From CAXMMR01 sp965198995 (GTDB lineage: Bacteria; Pseudomonadota; Alphaproteobacteria; Acetobacterales; Acetobacteraceae), in contig CBDAQG010000001.1 of assembly GCA_965198995.1 (NCBI GenBank), forward strand, positions 186,001-250,000: a stretch of 64,000 nt of DNA. The letters run 5' to 3'. This document shows positions 49,773-59,190 of this stretch, piece by piece. The position numbers and the translations under genes were made by a program. The stretch's first letter is position 1; the number at the start of each line of letters is the position of its first letter. The notes beneath the pieces are model-generated. The model saw nothing but the letters and a program-made list of their open reading frames with translations. It was not told the origin of the DNA and made no database searches.

Positions 49773-51102
49773 CTGGGCCTGCTTTGCGCTGTCGCCGATG
49801 GGGTTCGAGCCGGCGGCGCATCATCGATTGCTGATCGACGAGCTCGAGCAGGTGGCATCGGGCAAAAGCGACCGGCTGATGCTGCTGCTGCCGCCCGGCT
49901 CGGCAAAATCGACCTACGCTTCGTTGCTCTTCCCAGCCTGGTGGTTTGTCAAGCATCCGACAAGCTCGATCATTGCGGCATCGCATACCGCGACCTTAGC
50001 GCAGCATTTTGGCCGCGGCGTGCGGACGCTGATCAGCGAGCATGGCGCTCGCCTGGGCTACGGCGTCGTCGATGCAAATCGGGCAGCGCACCGCTTCGCC
50101 ACCACGCGCGGCGGCCAGTACCTGGCCGCAGGGGCGCGCCAGACGGTGACCGGGCGGCGCGCCGACCTGCTGCTGATCGACGATCCGGTGCGCAGCCAGG
50201 CGGACGCAGACAACGCGATGGCACGAGAGCGGCTGTGGGACTGGTATCGTTCCGATCTAGTGACGAGGCTGCGACCGGGCGGACGGATCGTGCTGGTGAT
50301 GACGCGGTGGCATCCGGACGACCTCGGCGGTCGTCTGCTGCGCTCCGACGACGGATGGCGGGTGGTCCGGCTGCCGGCATTGGCGGAGGCGGACGACCCG
50401 TTGGGGCGGCCGCCAGGTGCCGCGCTGTGGCCGGCCTGGGAGGATGAGGCAGCAGTGCTGCGCAAGCGCGCCATCGTGGGCGAACGGGCGTTTGCCGCAT
50501 TGTTTCAGCAAAGCCCAAGGCGCCTTGAAGGATGCCTGTTCAGCCCGACCAAGATCGCGATTCTGGACGAGACGCCACCCGGGAGGTCAGTGCGGGCCTG
50601 GGACCTGGCGGCGACGGCGCAGCATGGCAGCAGCAATCCCGACTGGACGGTCGGTTTGAAGCTGATGCGGACGGATGCCGGACGCTTTGTCGTCCTCGAC
50701 GTGGCGCGTTTCCGCGGCGCCCCAGCGGAGGTGGAGGACGGCATACGACGCACCGCGGTGCTTGACGGTCTTGAAGTTACCGTCGGGTTGCCGCGTGACC
50801 CGGGGCAGGCCGGGGTACATCAGATCTCCTACCTGACGGCACGGCTTGCCGGCCATCGCGTTCGCGCGAGCCCTGAGACCGGGGCCAAAGAGACGCGGGC
50901 GATGCCGATTGCAAGCCAGGCAGAGGCAGGCAATCTGGCCCTGCTACGCGGCAAGTGGAACGCGGTATTCCTCGACGAACTCTCGGAGTTCCCGAACGGC
51001 AGCAAGGATGATCAGGTCGATGCGCTGTCGCGTGCGTTCGCGATGCTCACCGATGCCGGCGCACCGGCGCGCTTTGTTCGCGGGCCTGTGCTGACACGAT
51101 AG
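49705..51102 (+). CDS. Phage terminase large subunit
   Basis: ATPase-nuclease that packages DNA into proheads, 465 residues from ATG 49705 (ATG 49693 also possible). Walker A LPPGSAKST at about 62-70, Walker B LLLIDDP at about 155-161, then LVMTRWHPDDLGGRLL. The C-terminal RNase H-like nuclease begins VRAWDLAATAQ, with a later acidic site in SKDDQVDALSRAF. It matches the terminase subgroup with an integrated C-terminal nuclease (TIGR01630-like). It is followed ten bases later by the portal gene. Confidence 0.92.
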   Translation: MPETLAARQERALRLAIRARLTDWACFALSPMGFEPAAHHRLLIDELEQVASGKSDRLMLLLPPGSAKSTYASLLFPAWWFVKHPTSSIIAASHTATLAQHFGRGVRTLISEHGARLGYGVVDANRAAHRFATTRGGQYLAAGARQTVTGRRADLLLIDDPVRSQADADNAMARERLWDWYRSDLVTRLRPGGRIVLVMTRWHPDDLGGRLLRSDDGWRVVRLPALAEADDPLGRPPGAALWPAWEDEAAVLRKRAIVGERAFAALFQQSPRRLEGCLFSPTKIAILDETPPGRSVRAWDLAATAQHGSSNPDWTVGLKLMRTDAGRFVVLDVARFRGAPAEVEDGIRRTAVLDGLEVTVGLPRDPGQAGVHQISYLTARLAGHRVRASPETGAKETRAMPIASQAEAGNLALLRGKWNAVFLDELSEFPNGSKDDQVDALSRAFAMLTDAGAPARFVRGPVLTR

Positions 51103-51112
51103 AAGGGCCACC

Positions 51113-52525
51113 ATGTTCCAAACACTCTGCGACCTGATCCCGCGCGACGGGGACTATCCGGAGCGAACGAGGATGCTGGACATCATGCGCCGGGTGTTCG
51201 ACGGAACGCTTTACGACGTATTGCCCTACGAGTTTCACGACGAGCGCGGCGCCGGCGGCGAGTATATCCCGCTGCGCGCACGGCGACCCTCCGTCCGCTA
51301 TGCGCTACCGCGCATCGTCGTCGAGGACAGTGTGGCGCTGCTGTTCAGCGAAGGACATTTTCCGGCGATCGACAGCCCGTCACAGGAGGTGCGCGACACG
51401 CTCGGCAAGATCGTGCGCGAGGCCCGGTTGAACCTGGTGATGACCGAGGCGGCGCTGCGCGGCGCCATCGGCTCGGTGGCGCTGCTGTTGCGGGTGCTGC
51501 GCGGGCGCGTCTTCGTCAGCGTCCTAGATACGCTGTATTTCGCGCCGGTCTGGCAGCGCGAGGCGCCGGACATGCTGGCGTCGGTCACCGAACGCTACAA
51601 GGTCTCGGGTTCGGCGCTTGTTGAGCAGGGCTACGAAGTTGACGATCCAAGCGCGCTCTATTGGTTCATGCGTCGCTGGGACAGCGAGGACGAGACCTGG
51701 TTCACGCCGGTGCGGGTGGGCAGCGGTATCGTCGCCGGCATCGACGAGGCGCGCTCGGTTCGGCATGGATTAGGCTTCGTGCCGCTGGTGTGGGTGCGCA
51801 ACCTGCCAGGCGGGCGAGGCATCGATGGCGCGTGCACTTTTGCGGCGGCGATCGAGACGTCGATCGAGATCGACTACCAGCTTAGTCAGTCCGGCCGCGG
51901 ATTGAAGTACAGCTCGGACCCGACATTGCTGATCAAGGAGCCGGCCGGGTTTGACGGCGACATGGTGCGCGGCGCGGCGAACGCGCTCGTAGTGAGCGAG
52001 AAGGGCGACGCGAAGCTGCTGGAAATTGGCGGCACGGCGGCCGAGGCGGTGATCGGCTACGTGCGGACGCTGCGCGAGCTCGCGCTTGAGAGCGTGCACG
52101 GCAACCGGGCGGACAGCTCCAGGCTGACGGCGCCGGCCTCGGGCAAGTCGCTCGAGCTGATGAACCAGGGGCTGATCTGGCTCGCCGATAACCTGCGGGT
52201 GAGCTACGGTGAGGGCGCGCTACTCGAGCTGATGCGGATGATCCTGGCGGCGAGTCAGCGCTACCGGCTGCGGGTCGGTGGTGAGGAGGTCGCGGGGCTG
52301 GACGCGCATGTCGCGGTCAGCTTGGTATGGCCGGGCTGGTATCCAGAGACGGCAGCGGACCGTCAGCTCGACGCTCAAAGCGTGATCGCGCTGGTCGGCG
52401 CGGGGCAGCTTTCGCGCGAGACGGCGCTGAAGTCGATCGCCGACAGCTACGACATCGTCGACATACCAGCCGAGCTCGAGCGGATCGATGCCGACGTGAA
52501 ATCCAACGCAAAGGGAGCGGCATGA
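51113..52525 (+). CDS. Phage portal protein
   Basis: 470 residues. The position directly after the terminase and SPP1 gp6-like features (YALPRIVVEDSVALLF, FVPLVWVRNLPGG, SIEIDYQLSQSGRGLKYSSD, SGKSLELMNQGLIWLADNLR) identify the portal, the dodecameric entry vertex of the capsid. A gaaggg Shine-Dalgarno-like stretch precedes ATG 51113. The stop overlaps the next start (ATGA). Confidence 0.85.
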   Translation: MFQTLCDLIPRDGDYPERTRMLDIMRRVFDGTLYDVLPYEFHDERGAGGEYIPLRARRPSVRYALPRIVVEDSVALLFSEGHFPAIDSPSQEVRDTLGKIVREARLNLVMTEAALRGAIGSVALLLRVLRGRVFVSVLDTLYFAPVWQREAPDMLASVTERYKVSGSALVEQGYEVDDPSALYWFMRRWDSEDETWFTPVRVGSGIVAGIDEARSVRHGLGFVPLVWVRNLPGGRGIDGACTFAAAIETSIEIDYQLSQSGRGLKYSSDPTLLIKEPAGFDGDMVRGAANALVVSEKGDAKLLEIGGTAAEAVIGYVRTLRELALESVHGNRADSSRLTAPASGKSLELMNQGLIWLADNLRVSYGEGALLELMRMILAASQRYRLRVGGEEVAGLDAHVAVSLVWPGWYPETAADRQLDAQSVIALVGAGQLSRETALKSIADSYDIVDIPAELERIDADVKSNAKGAA

Positions 52526-52947
52526 GCGAAACCGAAGCAGGCGAGCCGACGCATGAGGTCATGAGTGACCCGGCCGAGGAGATGGCGGCGCTGCGGGCGC
52601 GTGCCAGCGAGCTTGAGCGGCAGCTGCAGCAGCGGAGCGCTGAGGCAGAGGCGAGGATCGTGCACTCCGAACTGAAGAGCGAGGCGGTGCGGGCGGGCAT
52701 GATCGATCTCGATGGGCTGAAGCTGATCGACATCGCGCAGGTCAAGCTCGACGAGACCGGCAACATTGCCGGCGGGGCCTCATTGATGGCCAAGTTAAGG
52801 CGCGACAAGCCGTGGCTTTTCGCGAAGGCGAGTTCAAGCTCGGTCGCCTCGGCACCGCCGAGCCAGCCGGCGCGGCCCCGCCTGGCGACCGAGATGTCGC
52901 TCGAGGAGTGGCGCGCGGCGCGCGGCGAGCTGCTGCGGCGGCGCTAG
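52522..52947 (+). CDS. Scaffold-like phage protein
   Basis: 141 residues: acidic start, long coiled coil (EMAALRARASELERQLQQR), then AGMIDLDGLKLIDI and GGASLMAKLRRDKPWLF, a pattern seen in capsid scaffold proteins encoded between portal and capsid. The C-terminal helix is LEEWRAARGELLRRR. Coupled to the portal gene by ATGA. Assignment rests on structure and position. Confidence 0.6.
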   Translation: MSETEAGEPTHEVMSDPAEEMAALRARASELERQLQQRSAEAEARIVHSELKSEAVRAGMIDLDGLKLIDIAQVKLDETGNIAGGASLMAKLRRDKPWLFAKASSSSVASAPPSQPARPRLATEMSLEEWRAARGELLRRR

Positions 52948-53110
52948 CACGGGAGGGAAGGCCAGAGGCTCCGCCGCTGGAGCTGAGGCCCATACCCCGA
53001 CCGTGTGGCGCCTCGTTTCGGCACTGCCCTCGCCCATCGCGGTGAGGGCAAATGGATTTGAAAGGCTTCGCCTTCAATGGGGTCAGGGGCAAGCCCCTGG
53101 CCTCGGCTGA
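52948..53110. repeat. Modular hairpin repeat, copy 9, before the capsid gene
   Basis: Modules ggccagaggctccgcc, ccctcgcccatcgcggtgaggg, atggatttgaaaggcttcgccttcaat and caggggcaagcccctgg. It lies in the 271-base gap between scaffold-like and capsid genes. The remaining ~110 bases to the capsid start hold only its ribosome site. Confidence 0.8.
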
Positions 53111-53218
53111 CTGAGCGCCGGTCTGCGCCGGCTCGTGCGCGCGGCGGCAGCAGGCTTTGTGCAACCTTTAGCCCGGCGGGGACTGGCTCCATCCGGGCGC
53201 CCAGCCATAGGGATCACC

Positions 53219-54547
53219 ATGGGTATCTCAAATTTCCCCGCCGCGTTGCAGCCGATCATCCAGACCGGCTTCCTGGACCGCGAGTTCCAGCAGGCGATGA
53301 ACTCTAGGCTGGGCTATCGAGCCTGCGCCGATCGGGAGGAGTTCGCCGTCGGCATCGGCGAGACGCTGACCAAGACGCGCGCCGGACTGAAGCCTGCGGT
53401 GACGACGCCGATCCAGGCCTCGCTGAACACCAACCTCGATAACGGGCTGACCCCGGCGGGTTGGGGCGTCGAGCAGTACACCGTCACCATCAATCATTAC
53501 GCGGCGACGACCGACCTCAACATCATCACCAGCCGCGTCGGCATCGCCTCGCAGTTCCTCCAGAACGCCTACGTAAATGGCGAGCAGGCGGCACGATCGC
53601 TGGACGAGCTGGCGCGCAATGCGCTGTTTGCGCCGTATTTCGGCGGCAATACGCGGGTGCGAACCACCCTCACATCGGCTGGCCCGCAGGTTGCGGTGGA
53701 CGACGTGCGTGGCCTGCAGAACGTGTTCGTCAACGGCGTGCAGACGGCCCTCAGCTCCAGCAATGGTCTTGGTGTCACGATCGGCAGTAACACCTACACG
53801 GTGGTCGGCGTGGCGGTGGATGCCGCGAACGCCTCGATCACGCCGTCCGGAATTTCGGGCGTGCTTACGCTATCGGGCAACGTGACGACGGCGGACGGTA
53901 CCGCCGGCAACACCGTGCAGTCGGCGACGGCGTCGGTGATCGTGCGGCCGAACGGGCGCACTAACACCTCGCAGTTGATGGTCGGCGACACGCTGACGAT
54001 GGCGAACGTGCTTGATGCAGTGGCGGCACTTCGGCTCAACGCGGTGCCGGACATCGATGGTTCGTACAACTGCTACCTAGACCCGGTGAGCGCGCGTCAG
54101 CTGTTCGCCGACCAGGACTTTCAGCGCTTGTTCATCGGCCTCACCTCGGCGAACCAGATCTTCAAGCCGGGCGCCGGCGTGGTCAACGAGTTCCTGGGCG
54201 TGCGCTTCGTGCTGACCAACGAGGCCTATGTGCAGGCGTCGCCGACCGTCTCCGGCGCTTTTATTCGGCGGCCTATCGTGGTCGGCAAGGGGGCGCTGAT
54301 CGAGGCCGACTTCGTCGGCATGGCGGCGGCGGAGGTCGCGCCGCACGACGCAATCGTCTCGCTGGTCGACGGTGTCGCCATGGTGACGCGCGAGCCGCTC
54401 GACCGGCTGCAGCAGATCATCTCGCAAAGCTGGTATTGGATCGGCGGCTTCTGCGCGCCGTCCGACACGACGACGACCCCGCTCACCGTGCCGACCGCGA
54501 CCAACGCGGCGTTCAAGCGCGCGGTCATGCTCGAGCATCTCGGCTGA
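53219..54547 (+). CDS. Phage major capsid protein
   Basis: 442 residues from ATG 53219. It starts MGISNFPAALQPIIQTGFLD and includes TKTRAGLKPAVTTPIQ, YTVTINHYAATTDLN and RSLDELARNALF. The C-terminal half is beta-rich (GVRFVLTNEAYVQASPTVSG, IVVGKGALIEADFVGM) and resembles N4-gp56/P22-like capsid layouts; the exact family is uncertain. Position after portal and scaffold supports the role. It probably needs the highest expression in the operon and is preceded by a hairpin repeat. Confidence 0.75.
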   Translation: MGISNFPAALQPIIQTGFLDREFQQAMNSRLGYRACADREEFAVGIGETLTKTRAGLKPAVTTPIQASLNTNLDNGLTPAGWGVEQYTVTINHYAATTDLNIITSRVGIASQFLQNAYVNGEQAARSLDELARNALFAPYFGGNTRVRTTLTSAGPQVAVDDVRGLQNVFVNGVQTALSSSNGLGVTIGSNTYTVVGVAVDAANASITPSGISGVLTLSGNVTTADGTAGNTVQSATASVIVRPNGRTNTSQLMVGDTLTMANVLDAVAALRLNAVPDIDGSYNCYLDPVSARQLFADQDFQRLFIGLTSANQIFKPGAGVVNEFLGVRFVLTNEAYVQASPTVSGAFIRRPIVVGKGALIEADFVGMAAAEVAPHDAIVSLVDGVAMVTREPLDRLQQIISQSWYWIGGFCAPSDTTTTPLTVPTATNAAFKRAVMLEHLG

Positions 54548-54590
54548 GTTCGCCGCAGTGAGCGGGGCTGCGACCGAGGCCGGCGCGACC

Positions 54591-54965
54591 ATGTTCACGG
54601 ATGCCCAGAAGACCGACATCAGGCGGTTCTGCGGGTATCCGGCCTATGGCGCCGACAATGCTGGCAACATGAGTGTTCGGTTCTACACGGCCTACGGGAC
54701 GCTGGAGTACCGGATGAACAACTTCTCGCCAGCCGAGGTGGCGGTCGTGCTCAACCAGCTCAGCATCCTCTACGCGCTGGAGGCTGCTGTGCCGGGGGCG
54801 GGTGAGGACCTCGACACCGCGGCCGCCGGCGCCTGGACCCGCAACGCAGGCGAGGTCAGCGAGCGGTTGGGATTGCTCGATGCGTGGCGACGTCGGCTGT
54901 GCGGCTTCGTCGGCGTGCCGCCCGGCGAGGCGCTGGGCGCGGCCGGGGTTCGCTGGATCGTCTGA
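54591..54965 (+). CDS. Head-tail connector-like phage protein
   Basis: 124 residues from ATG 54591; GTG 54558 is possible. It starts MFTDAQKTDIRRFCGYPAYG and includes NFSPAEVAVVLNQLSILYAL, with several helices. Position between capsid and further neck proteins suggests an adaptor that docks on the portal. No specific family match. Confidence 0.6.
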   Translation: MFTDAQKTDIRRFCGYPAYGADNAGNMSVRFYTAYGTLEYRMNNFSPAEVAVVLNQLSILYALEAAVPGAGEDLDTAAAGAWTRNAGEVSERLGLLDAWRRRLCGFVGVPPGEALGAAGVRWIV

Positions 54966-54984
54966 CCGCCGGCGTTCGGCTCTG

Positions 54985-55035
54985 ACTTCGGTGGGATCGA
55001 GGAGCATTCCTCGCCTGCCTTGCTTTGGGATCATC
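54985..55035. repeat. Short hairpin element, phage operon
   Basis: gtgggatcgaggagcattcctcgcctgcct: a gaggagc/attcctc stem with the typical cgcctgcct end of the modular repeat. It is immediately before the gene at 55039. Confidence 0.5.
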
Positions 55036-55038
55036 ACC

Positions 55039-55668
55039 ATGGACGGCACCAGGCTGCGGTCGCTGCTGGATCGCGGCGCCGGCATCACGGCGCTGCATGT
55101 CGGCACGCCGTATCTGGGCTACCGCCCTCACTCGGCTGAGGCGCCTCTGTCCGCGGCGGCTCAGTATGGGCCGATCATGGCAGCGTTCGACGCCAGGAGC
55201 GGTCGGTTCCAGCGACCGTCGACGGTGGCCGAAAGCGTCTGGGTCGGCGTGTTTGACGCCAGTATGACGGCGGCGGGGGATTACCTCGTCGGCGCGGCAG
55301 GAACGTTCTTCATCGCCACCCAGCCGGCCTTGCTGCCGCCGGTGTGCATCCTGGCCAATCGCACGTTATCGCTATCGCGGCCGGGTGCACCGGGGCAGGT
55401 GGGCGCCAATCGTTACGGCGGGGTTTTGAAGACGCTGCAGACGGCGCTGTTGGCGGGCTGGCCGGGCTCCGTCACCGACGCCTCCGGCGCGGCGCCAGGG
55501 CTGCCGGGCGAGCAGCGCTTCGCCGCCTGGAGCGTGCGGTTGCCGGCGCTGCCGGTGAACCCCCAGGCTGGCGACATGCTGGGCGATGATCTCGGCCACA
55601 GCTACGTCGTGGTGGCGGCCGGGCAGACGGATGGCTTCTGGCAACTGGCCGCCCGGCAGATGACGTGA
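55039..55668 (+). CDS. Neck/connector region hypothetical phage protein
   Basis: 209 residues from ATG 55039 (MDGTRLRSLLDRGAGI). Beta-rich with conserved-looking turns (YLGYRPHSAEAPLS, TAAGDYLVGAAGTFFIATQP, LPVNPQAGDMLGDDLGHSYVV). Found between connector-like genes, probably a head-completion or tail-completion protein. No family recognised. Confidence 0.5.
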   Translation: MDGTRLRSLLDRGAGITALHVGTPYLGYRPHSAEAPLSAAAQYGPIMAAFDARSGRFQRPSTVAESVWVGVFDASMTAAGDYLVGAAGTFFIATQPALLPPVCILANRTLSLSRPGAPGQVGANRYGGVLKTLQTALLAGWPGSVTDASGAAPGLPGEQRFAAWSVRLPALPVNPQAGDMLGDDLGHSYVVVAAGQTDGFWQLAARQMT

Positions 55669-55686
55669 TGGCCGCAGGAGCACGGG

Positions 55687-56490
55687 ATGGCTGACCTTGC
55701 CGACGTCGAGTCTGCGTTGGTCGGACTGATCGCCGACGCGCTCTATCCTGACGGTGCCGATGTCGCGAGCGCGATCGGCCTGCCGGCGCGGATCTATCGC
55801 GGCTGGCCGGTGCTGGGCGGGCTTGATGCGGATCTTGCGGCAGGAGTCATCAACATTACGGTCCTGGCGGTGCCAGGACAGGTACGCAACACGACGCGCT
55901 GGAACGACCCGGCGCTCAACACCTATGCGACCCCGACGATCACGCTGAGCGTGCAGGGTGCTACGGCGACAATTGGCGGCACCGCGGGCGCGGGGCAGCT
56001 GGCGGGACTACTGATCGACGGGCTCGCCTTTGCCTACCGCGCGACATCAGGCGACACGCTAGGCAGCGTCGCGGGGGCGCTGGCCCGGTTGATCGGGCCG
56101 AGGGCCAGCGCCGAGGGCGCGACGGTGACCGTCACCGGGGCGAGACAGCTGACCGGACGGTCGGCGTCGGACGCGGCGGACGCGCGCGAGCTACGGCGCC
56201 AGCAGCAATCGTTTCGGGTGACGCTGTGGTGCGGCGACCCGTCGAGCCGGGACGTCGCCAGCGCGGCGGTCGACATGGCGCTCGGGGCGCTGGACTTCAT
56301 GACGCTGCCGGACGGCAGCTCTGCGCGGATCCGCTTCGAGACGACGTCAAGCTCAGACCGGCAGGAGGAGGCGGACCTCTATCGGCGCGACCTGGTCTAC
56401 TCAGTCGACTACGCGACGGTGCTGCTCAGCCAGCTGCCGACGATGCTGTTCGGCGACCTCGCCTATGACGGCGTGACGATGTTCGTTTGA
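55687..56490 (+). CDS. Phage neck/tail-completion hypothetical protein
   Basis: 267 residues. It starts MADLADVESALVGLIADALYP and continues with IYRGWPVLGGLDADLAAGVINI, YRRDLVYSVDYATVLLSQL. The start resembles tail-terminator or gp17-like completion proteins that open with an ADVE...L...I helix. Position just upstream of the sheath supports a tail-terminator role. Assignment is by context. Confidence 0.5.
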   Translation: MADLADVESALVGLIADALYPDGADVASAIGLPARIYRGWPVLGGLDADLAAGVINITVLAVPGQVRNTTRWNDPALNTYATPTITLSVQGATATIGGTAGAGQLAGLLIDGLAFAYRATSGDTLGSVAGALARLIGPRASAEGATVTVTGARQLTGRSASDAADARELRRQQQSFRVTLWCGDPSSRDVASAAVDMALGALDFMTLPDGSSARIRFETTSSSDRQEEADLYRRDLVYSVDYATVLLSQLPTMLFGDLAYDGVTMFV

Positions 56491-56504
56491 GCGGCACGAT
56501 CAGG

Positions 56505-56565
56505 AGTCCAGAGGCCAATGCCTCTGGTGGGGTCAAGGAGCAGCGCTTCTTGCCTGCTCACTCCG
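56505..56565. repeat. Short hairpin element, phage operon
   Basis: ccagaggccaatgcctctgg stem, then tggggtcaaggagcagcgcttcttgcc. A near copy lies at 63895-63960. It precedes the small gene before the sheath. Confidence 0.6.
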
Positions 56566-56588
56566 CAAAACTTTTCAGGAGAGCAATC

Positions 56589-56816
56589 ATGGAGACGGTT
56601 CTCGTCGTCGTCCGGCCTTTCGCGGGGCGGGCGATTGGTGACGTTATCGACAATCCGAAGCAGATGCAGGCGCTACTCGGGGGCGAATACGCGATGGCGC
56701 TGGTGCGCGTCGCGCGACCATCGGAGCACACCGAGGCTACGACCGCGCCGGCCGAGGCTGCGGGGTCGACGCATGGGAACGCCGAGCTGGCGGCAGTTGA
56801 GCGGACGGAGGGCTGA
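56589..56816 (+). CDS. Small phage protein upstream of the sheath gene
   Basis: 75 residues: a compact N-terminal part (TVLVVVRPFAGRAIGDVIDN, KQMQALLGGEYAMALVRV) followed by an alanine/glutamate-rich tail. Good ribosome site (aggagagc) before ATG 56589. It ends three bases before the sheath gene. Role unknown. Confidence 0.6.
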   Translation: METVLVVVRPFAGRAIGDVIDNPKQMQALLGGEYAMALVRVARPSEHTEATTAPAEAAGSTHGNAELAAVERTEG

Positions 56817-56819
56817 GCG

Positions 56820-58394
56820 ATGCCGATTGTGCAGCAGGGCAGCATCAACACGACCGCGCTTGTGGTCCCGGACCTCTACGTCCAAATCGTGTCACCGCAG
56901 AACCTGGTTCTGAACGGCGTGCCGACCAACGTGGTCGGTGCGGTTGGGTCGGCCTCGTGGGGGCCTGTCGATCAACCGGTGCTGGTCGCGACGATGTCGG
57001 ACTACGCGCTCAATTTCGGTCCGCTGGTGGCGCGCAAGTTCGACATGGGCACCCATGTCGCGACCGCAGTTCAGCAGGGTGCGTCCAACTTCCGTTGTGT
57101 TCGAGTAACGGACGGCACCGACACCGCGGCCAATTACGCGCTGTTCTACGCGAGCGGCGCCTACCCGGTGCTGCTGACCGCACGCTATAGCGGCTCGACA
57201 GGCAACGGGGTTTCAATCACGCTCGCCGCCGGCACGCAGACGGGAAGCTGGCGGCTCACGCTAGCGCTTGCCGGCCAGACGCCGGAGGTATTCGACAACA
57301 TCGCAGCGCCTTCCCCGGCGGTGTTCTGGGCGAACTTGGTGAGCGCCGTCAATCTTGGCGTCAACCCGCTGCGCGGGCCATCGCAGATCGTCGTCGCCTC
57401 GTTGGGCACGGCGACCATCACCGCGCCGGTGGCGCTGAGCGGACAGACGCTGGCCGGCGGCACGGACGGCGCAAGCACGGTGAGCGCGAACTCGCTGATC
57501 GGGCACGACGTGCTGCCGCGGCAAGGCATTTATGCTCTCCGCGGCCAGGGCTGCTCGGTGGCGTTGTTGGCCGACAGCGACGACAGCACAACGTGGTCGA
57601 CGCAGGCGGCGTTCGGACTGTCCGAGGGGGTCTACATGATCCTGACCGGGCCATCGGGCGACACCATCCAGAACGCGGTAACGACCAAGGCGACTGCCGG
57701 AATTGACAGCTATGCCGCCAAGCTGATGTTCGGCGACTGGATCTACTGGAGCGACGCCACCAACGGGATCACCCGGCTGGTCTCAACACAGGGCTTCGTC
57801 GCCGGCCGTCTGGGCAACCTGTCGCCCGAGCAGAGCTCACTCAACAAACCGCTTTACAGCGTTATCGGCTCGCAGCGCTCCGGCGCGCCAGGCAGTGCGC
57901 AGGTGACGACCTACTCCGATGCCGAGTTGCAGCTACTGTTCAGCGCCGGGATCGACGTGATCAGCAATCCGCAGCCCGGCGGGGCGTATTGGGGCGTGCG
58001 ATGCGGCCACAATTCGTCCTCCAATGCGGCGACTAATGGCGACAACTATACGCGTTTAACCAACTTCATCGCCTCGACGTTGGCGGCAGGCATGGGCCGG
58101 TTCGTCGGCAAAGTGATCAACGCGAGCCTGTTCCAAAACATCCGCTCCACCCAGCTCAGCTACCTGCAGGGACTTTTTGGCCAAGGGATCCTAGGCAGCA
58201 GCGACGGCTCGACGCCGTTCAGCGTGATCTGCGACACCTCAAACAACCCTTCAAGCCGCACCAGCCTGGGCTACGTACAGTCTGATGCGCAGGTCGTGTA
58301 CCAGGGCATCAATGAGAAGTTCATTGTGAACATGGAGGGCGGCCAGACCGTCCAGGTCAGCGTGCAGACCCTGCCGTCCGGCCAGCAGAGCTGA
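56820..58394 (+). CDS. Phage tail sheath protein
   Basis: 524 residues. Contractile sheath subunit: the N-terminal VVGAVGSASWGPVDQPVLV and DYALNFGPL, the middle insertion domain with YSGSTGNGVSITL, and the C-terminal LTNFIASTLAAGMGRFVGKV with the VYQGINEKFIVNMEGGQTVQV arm are all characteristic. It makes the particle a myovirus type. Fourteen bases separate it from the tube gene, the usual order. Confidence 0.93.
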   Translation: MPIVQQGSINTTALVVPDLYVQIVSPQNLVLNGVPTNVVGAVGSASWGPVDQPVLVATMSDYALNFGPLVARKFDMGTHVATAVQQGASNFRCVRVTDGTDTAANYALFYASGAYPVLLTARYSGSTGNGVSITLAAGTQTGSWRLTLALAGQTPEVFDNIAAPSPAVFWANLVSAVNLGVNPLRGPSQIVVASLGTATITAPVALSGQTLAGGTDGASTVSANSLIGHDVLPRQGIYALRGQGCSVALLADSDDSTTWSTQAAFGLSEGVYMILTGPSGDTIQNAVTTKATAGIDSYAAKLMFGDWIYWSDATNGITRLVSTQGFVAGRLGNLSPEQSSLNKPLYSVIGSQRSGAPGSAQVTTYSDAELQLLFSAGIDVISNPQPGGAYWGVRCGHNSSSNAATNGDNYTRLTNFIASTLAAGMGRFVGKVINASLFQNIRSTQLSYLQGLFGQGILGSSDGSTPFSVICDTSNNPSSRTSLGYVQSDAQVVYQGINEKFIVNMEGGQTVQVSVQTLPSGQQS

Positions 58395-58408
58395 AGGAGA
58401 GCTGACAG

Positions 58409-58837
58409 ATGGCAATGAACGTGTTTTCGCTAGGCCGCGACTGCCAACTCGTCGTTATCGGCGCATCCGGGCAAGTCAACCTAACCCATGTCACGAGCTT
58501 CGAGAGCCACCAGCTGACGACGCCGATCCGGGTTGATCGGCTGGACGGCGTGCTGCTCGCGGCCGAGCTGCCAAAGGGCTGGGAGGGTAGCTTCGAGGTG
58601 GAGCGCGGCACCAGTGCCGTGGACGACTTCATCGCCGCGAACGAGCAGAGCTTCTACACGTCCGGCTCGGTGACGCCCGGAACGCTTTATCAGTATGTTA
58701 CGGAAACGGACGGGTCGACCTCAACGTATCAGTACAGCAGCGTCGTTTTCAAGCTGGCCAGCGCGGGTACCTGGAAAGGCGACGCGAGCGTCAAGCAGAA
58801 GCTCGAGTTTTTCGCCGCACGCCGGCAGCGCGTCTGA
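58409..58837 (+). CDS. Phage tail tube protein
   Basis: 142 residues, beta-rich (LGRDCQLVVIGASGQVNLTHV, VDRLDGVLLAAELPKGWEGSFE, SVVFKLASAGTWKGDASVKQ). Size and place right after the sheath identify the inner tail tube. The stop overlaps the next start by one base (TGATG). Confidence 0.82.
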   Translation: MAMNVFSLGRDCQLVVIGASGQVNLTHVTSFESHQLTTPIRVDRLDGVLLAAELPKGWEGSFEVERGTSAVDDFIAANEQSFYTSGSVTPGTLYQYVTETDGSTSTYQYSSVVFKLASAGTWKGDASVKQKLEFFAARRQRV

Positions 58838-59190
58838 TGAGCAATCCGTCCTCGGGACTCGCGAGCCCGTCGGCGCGCATCACCGCGCAGGCGGCGAGCA
58901 CGCTCACCGTCGTCGACGCTGACGGACGCTCGCTGGTCATGCGTCGGCTCGGTGCGCTGGACAGGCTGCGACTATACAAGGTGATCGGCGCCAGTCTCGG
59001 CACCAATGCGCCGTATCTCGGTATTGCGATGCTGGCGGTTTCGGTGTGCTCGGTCGATGGCGTTCCGATGCCACCGCCGGTGAGCGAAGCCCAGCTCGAG
59101 GCGCTGGTGGCGCGGCTGGGCGACGCGGGGATCGCCGCCGCGGCTGCCGCGATGCGGCAGCTTGAGCCGGAGCTGCAGGCGGGAAACTAG
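58837..59190 (+). CDS. Tail assembly chaperone, zero-frame product (gpG/gpE-like)
   Basis: 117 residues. It contains VVDADGRSLVMRRLGALDRL and LYKVIGASLGTNAPYLGIAM, resembling tail assembly chaperones of contractile phages, and ends ELQAGN. The end of the frame carries a GGGAAAC heptamer in the right phase for -1 slippage just before the TAG stop. A continuous -1 frame follows to 59360, so a longer product is expected. Chaperones of this kind load the tape-measure protein. Confidence 0.78.
   Translation: MSNPSSGLASPSARITAQAASTLTVVDADGRSLVMRRLGALDRLRLYKVIGASLGTNAPYLGIAMLAVSVCSVDGVPMPPPVSEAQLEALVARLGDAGIAAAAAAMRQLEPELQAGN
59181..59187 (+). promoter_or_regulatory. Programmed -1 frameshift site GGGAAAC
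   Basis: Reads G GGA AAC TAG in the zero frame (X XXY YYZ), directly before the stop. After slippage translation continues CTA GTT GGG CAC. Position and sequence match the known tail-chaperone frameshift signals, such as lambda G/T (GGGAAAG). Confidence 0.78.
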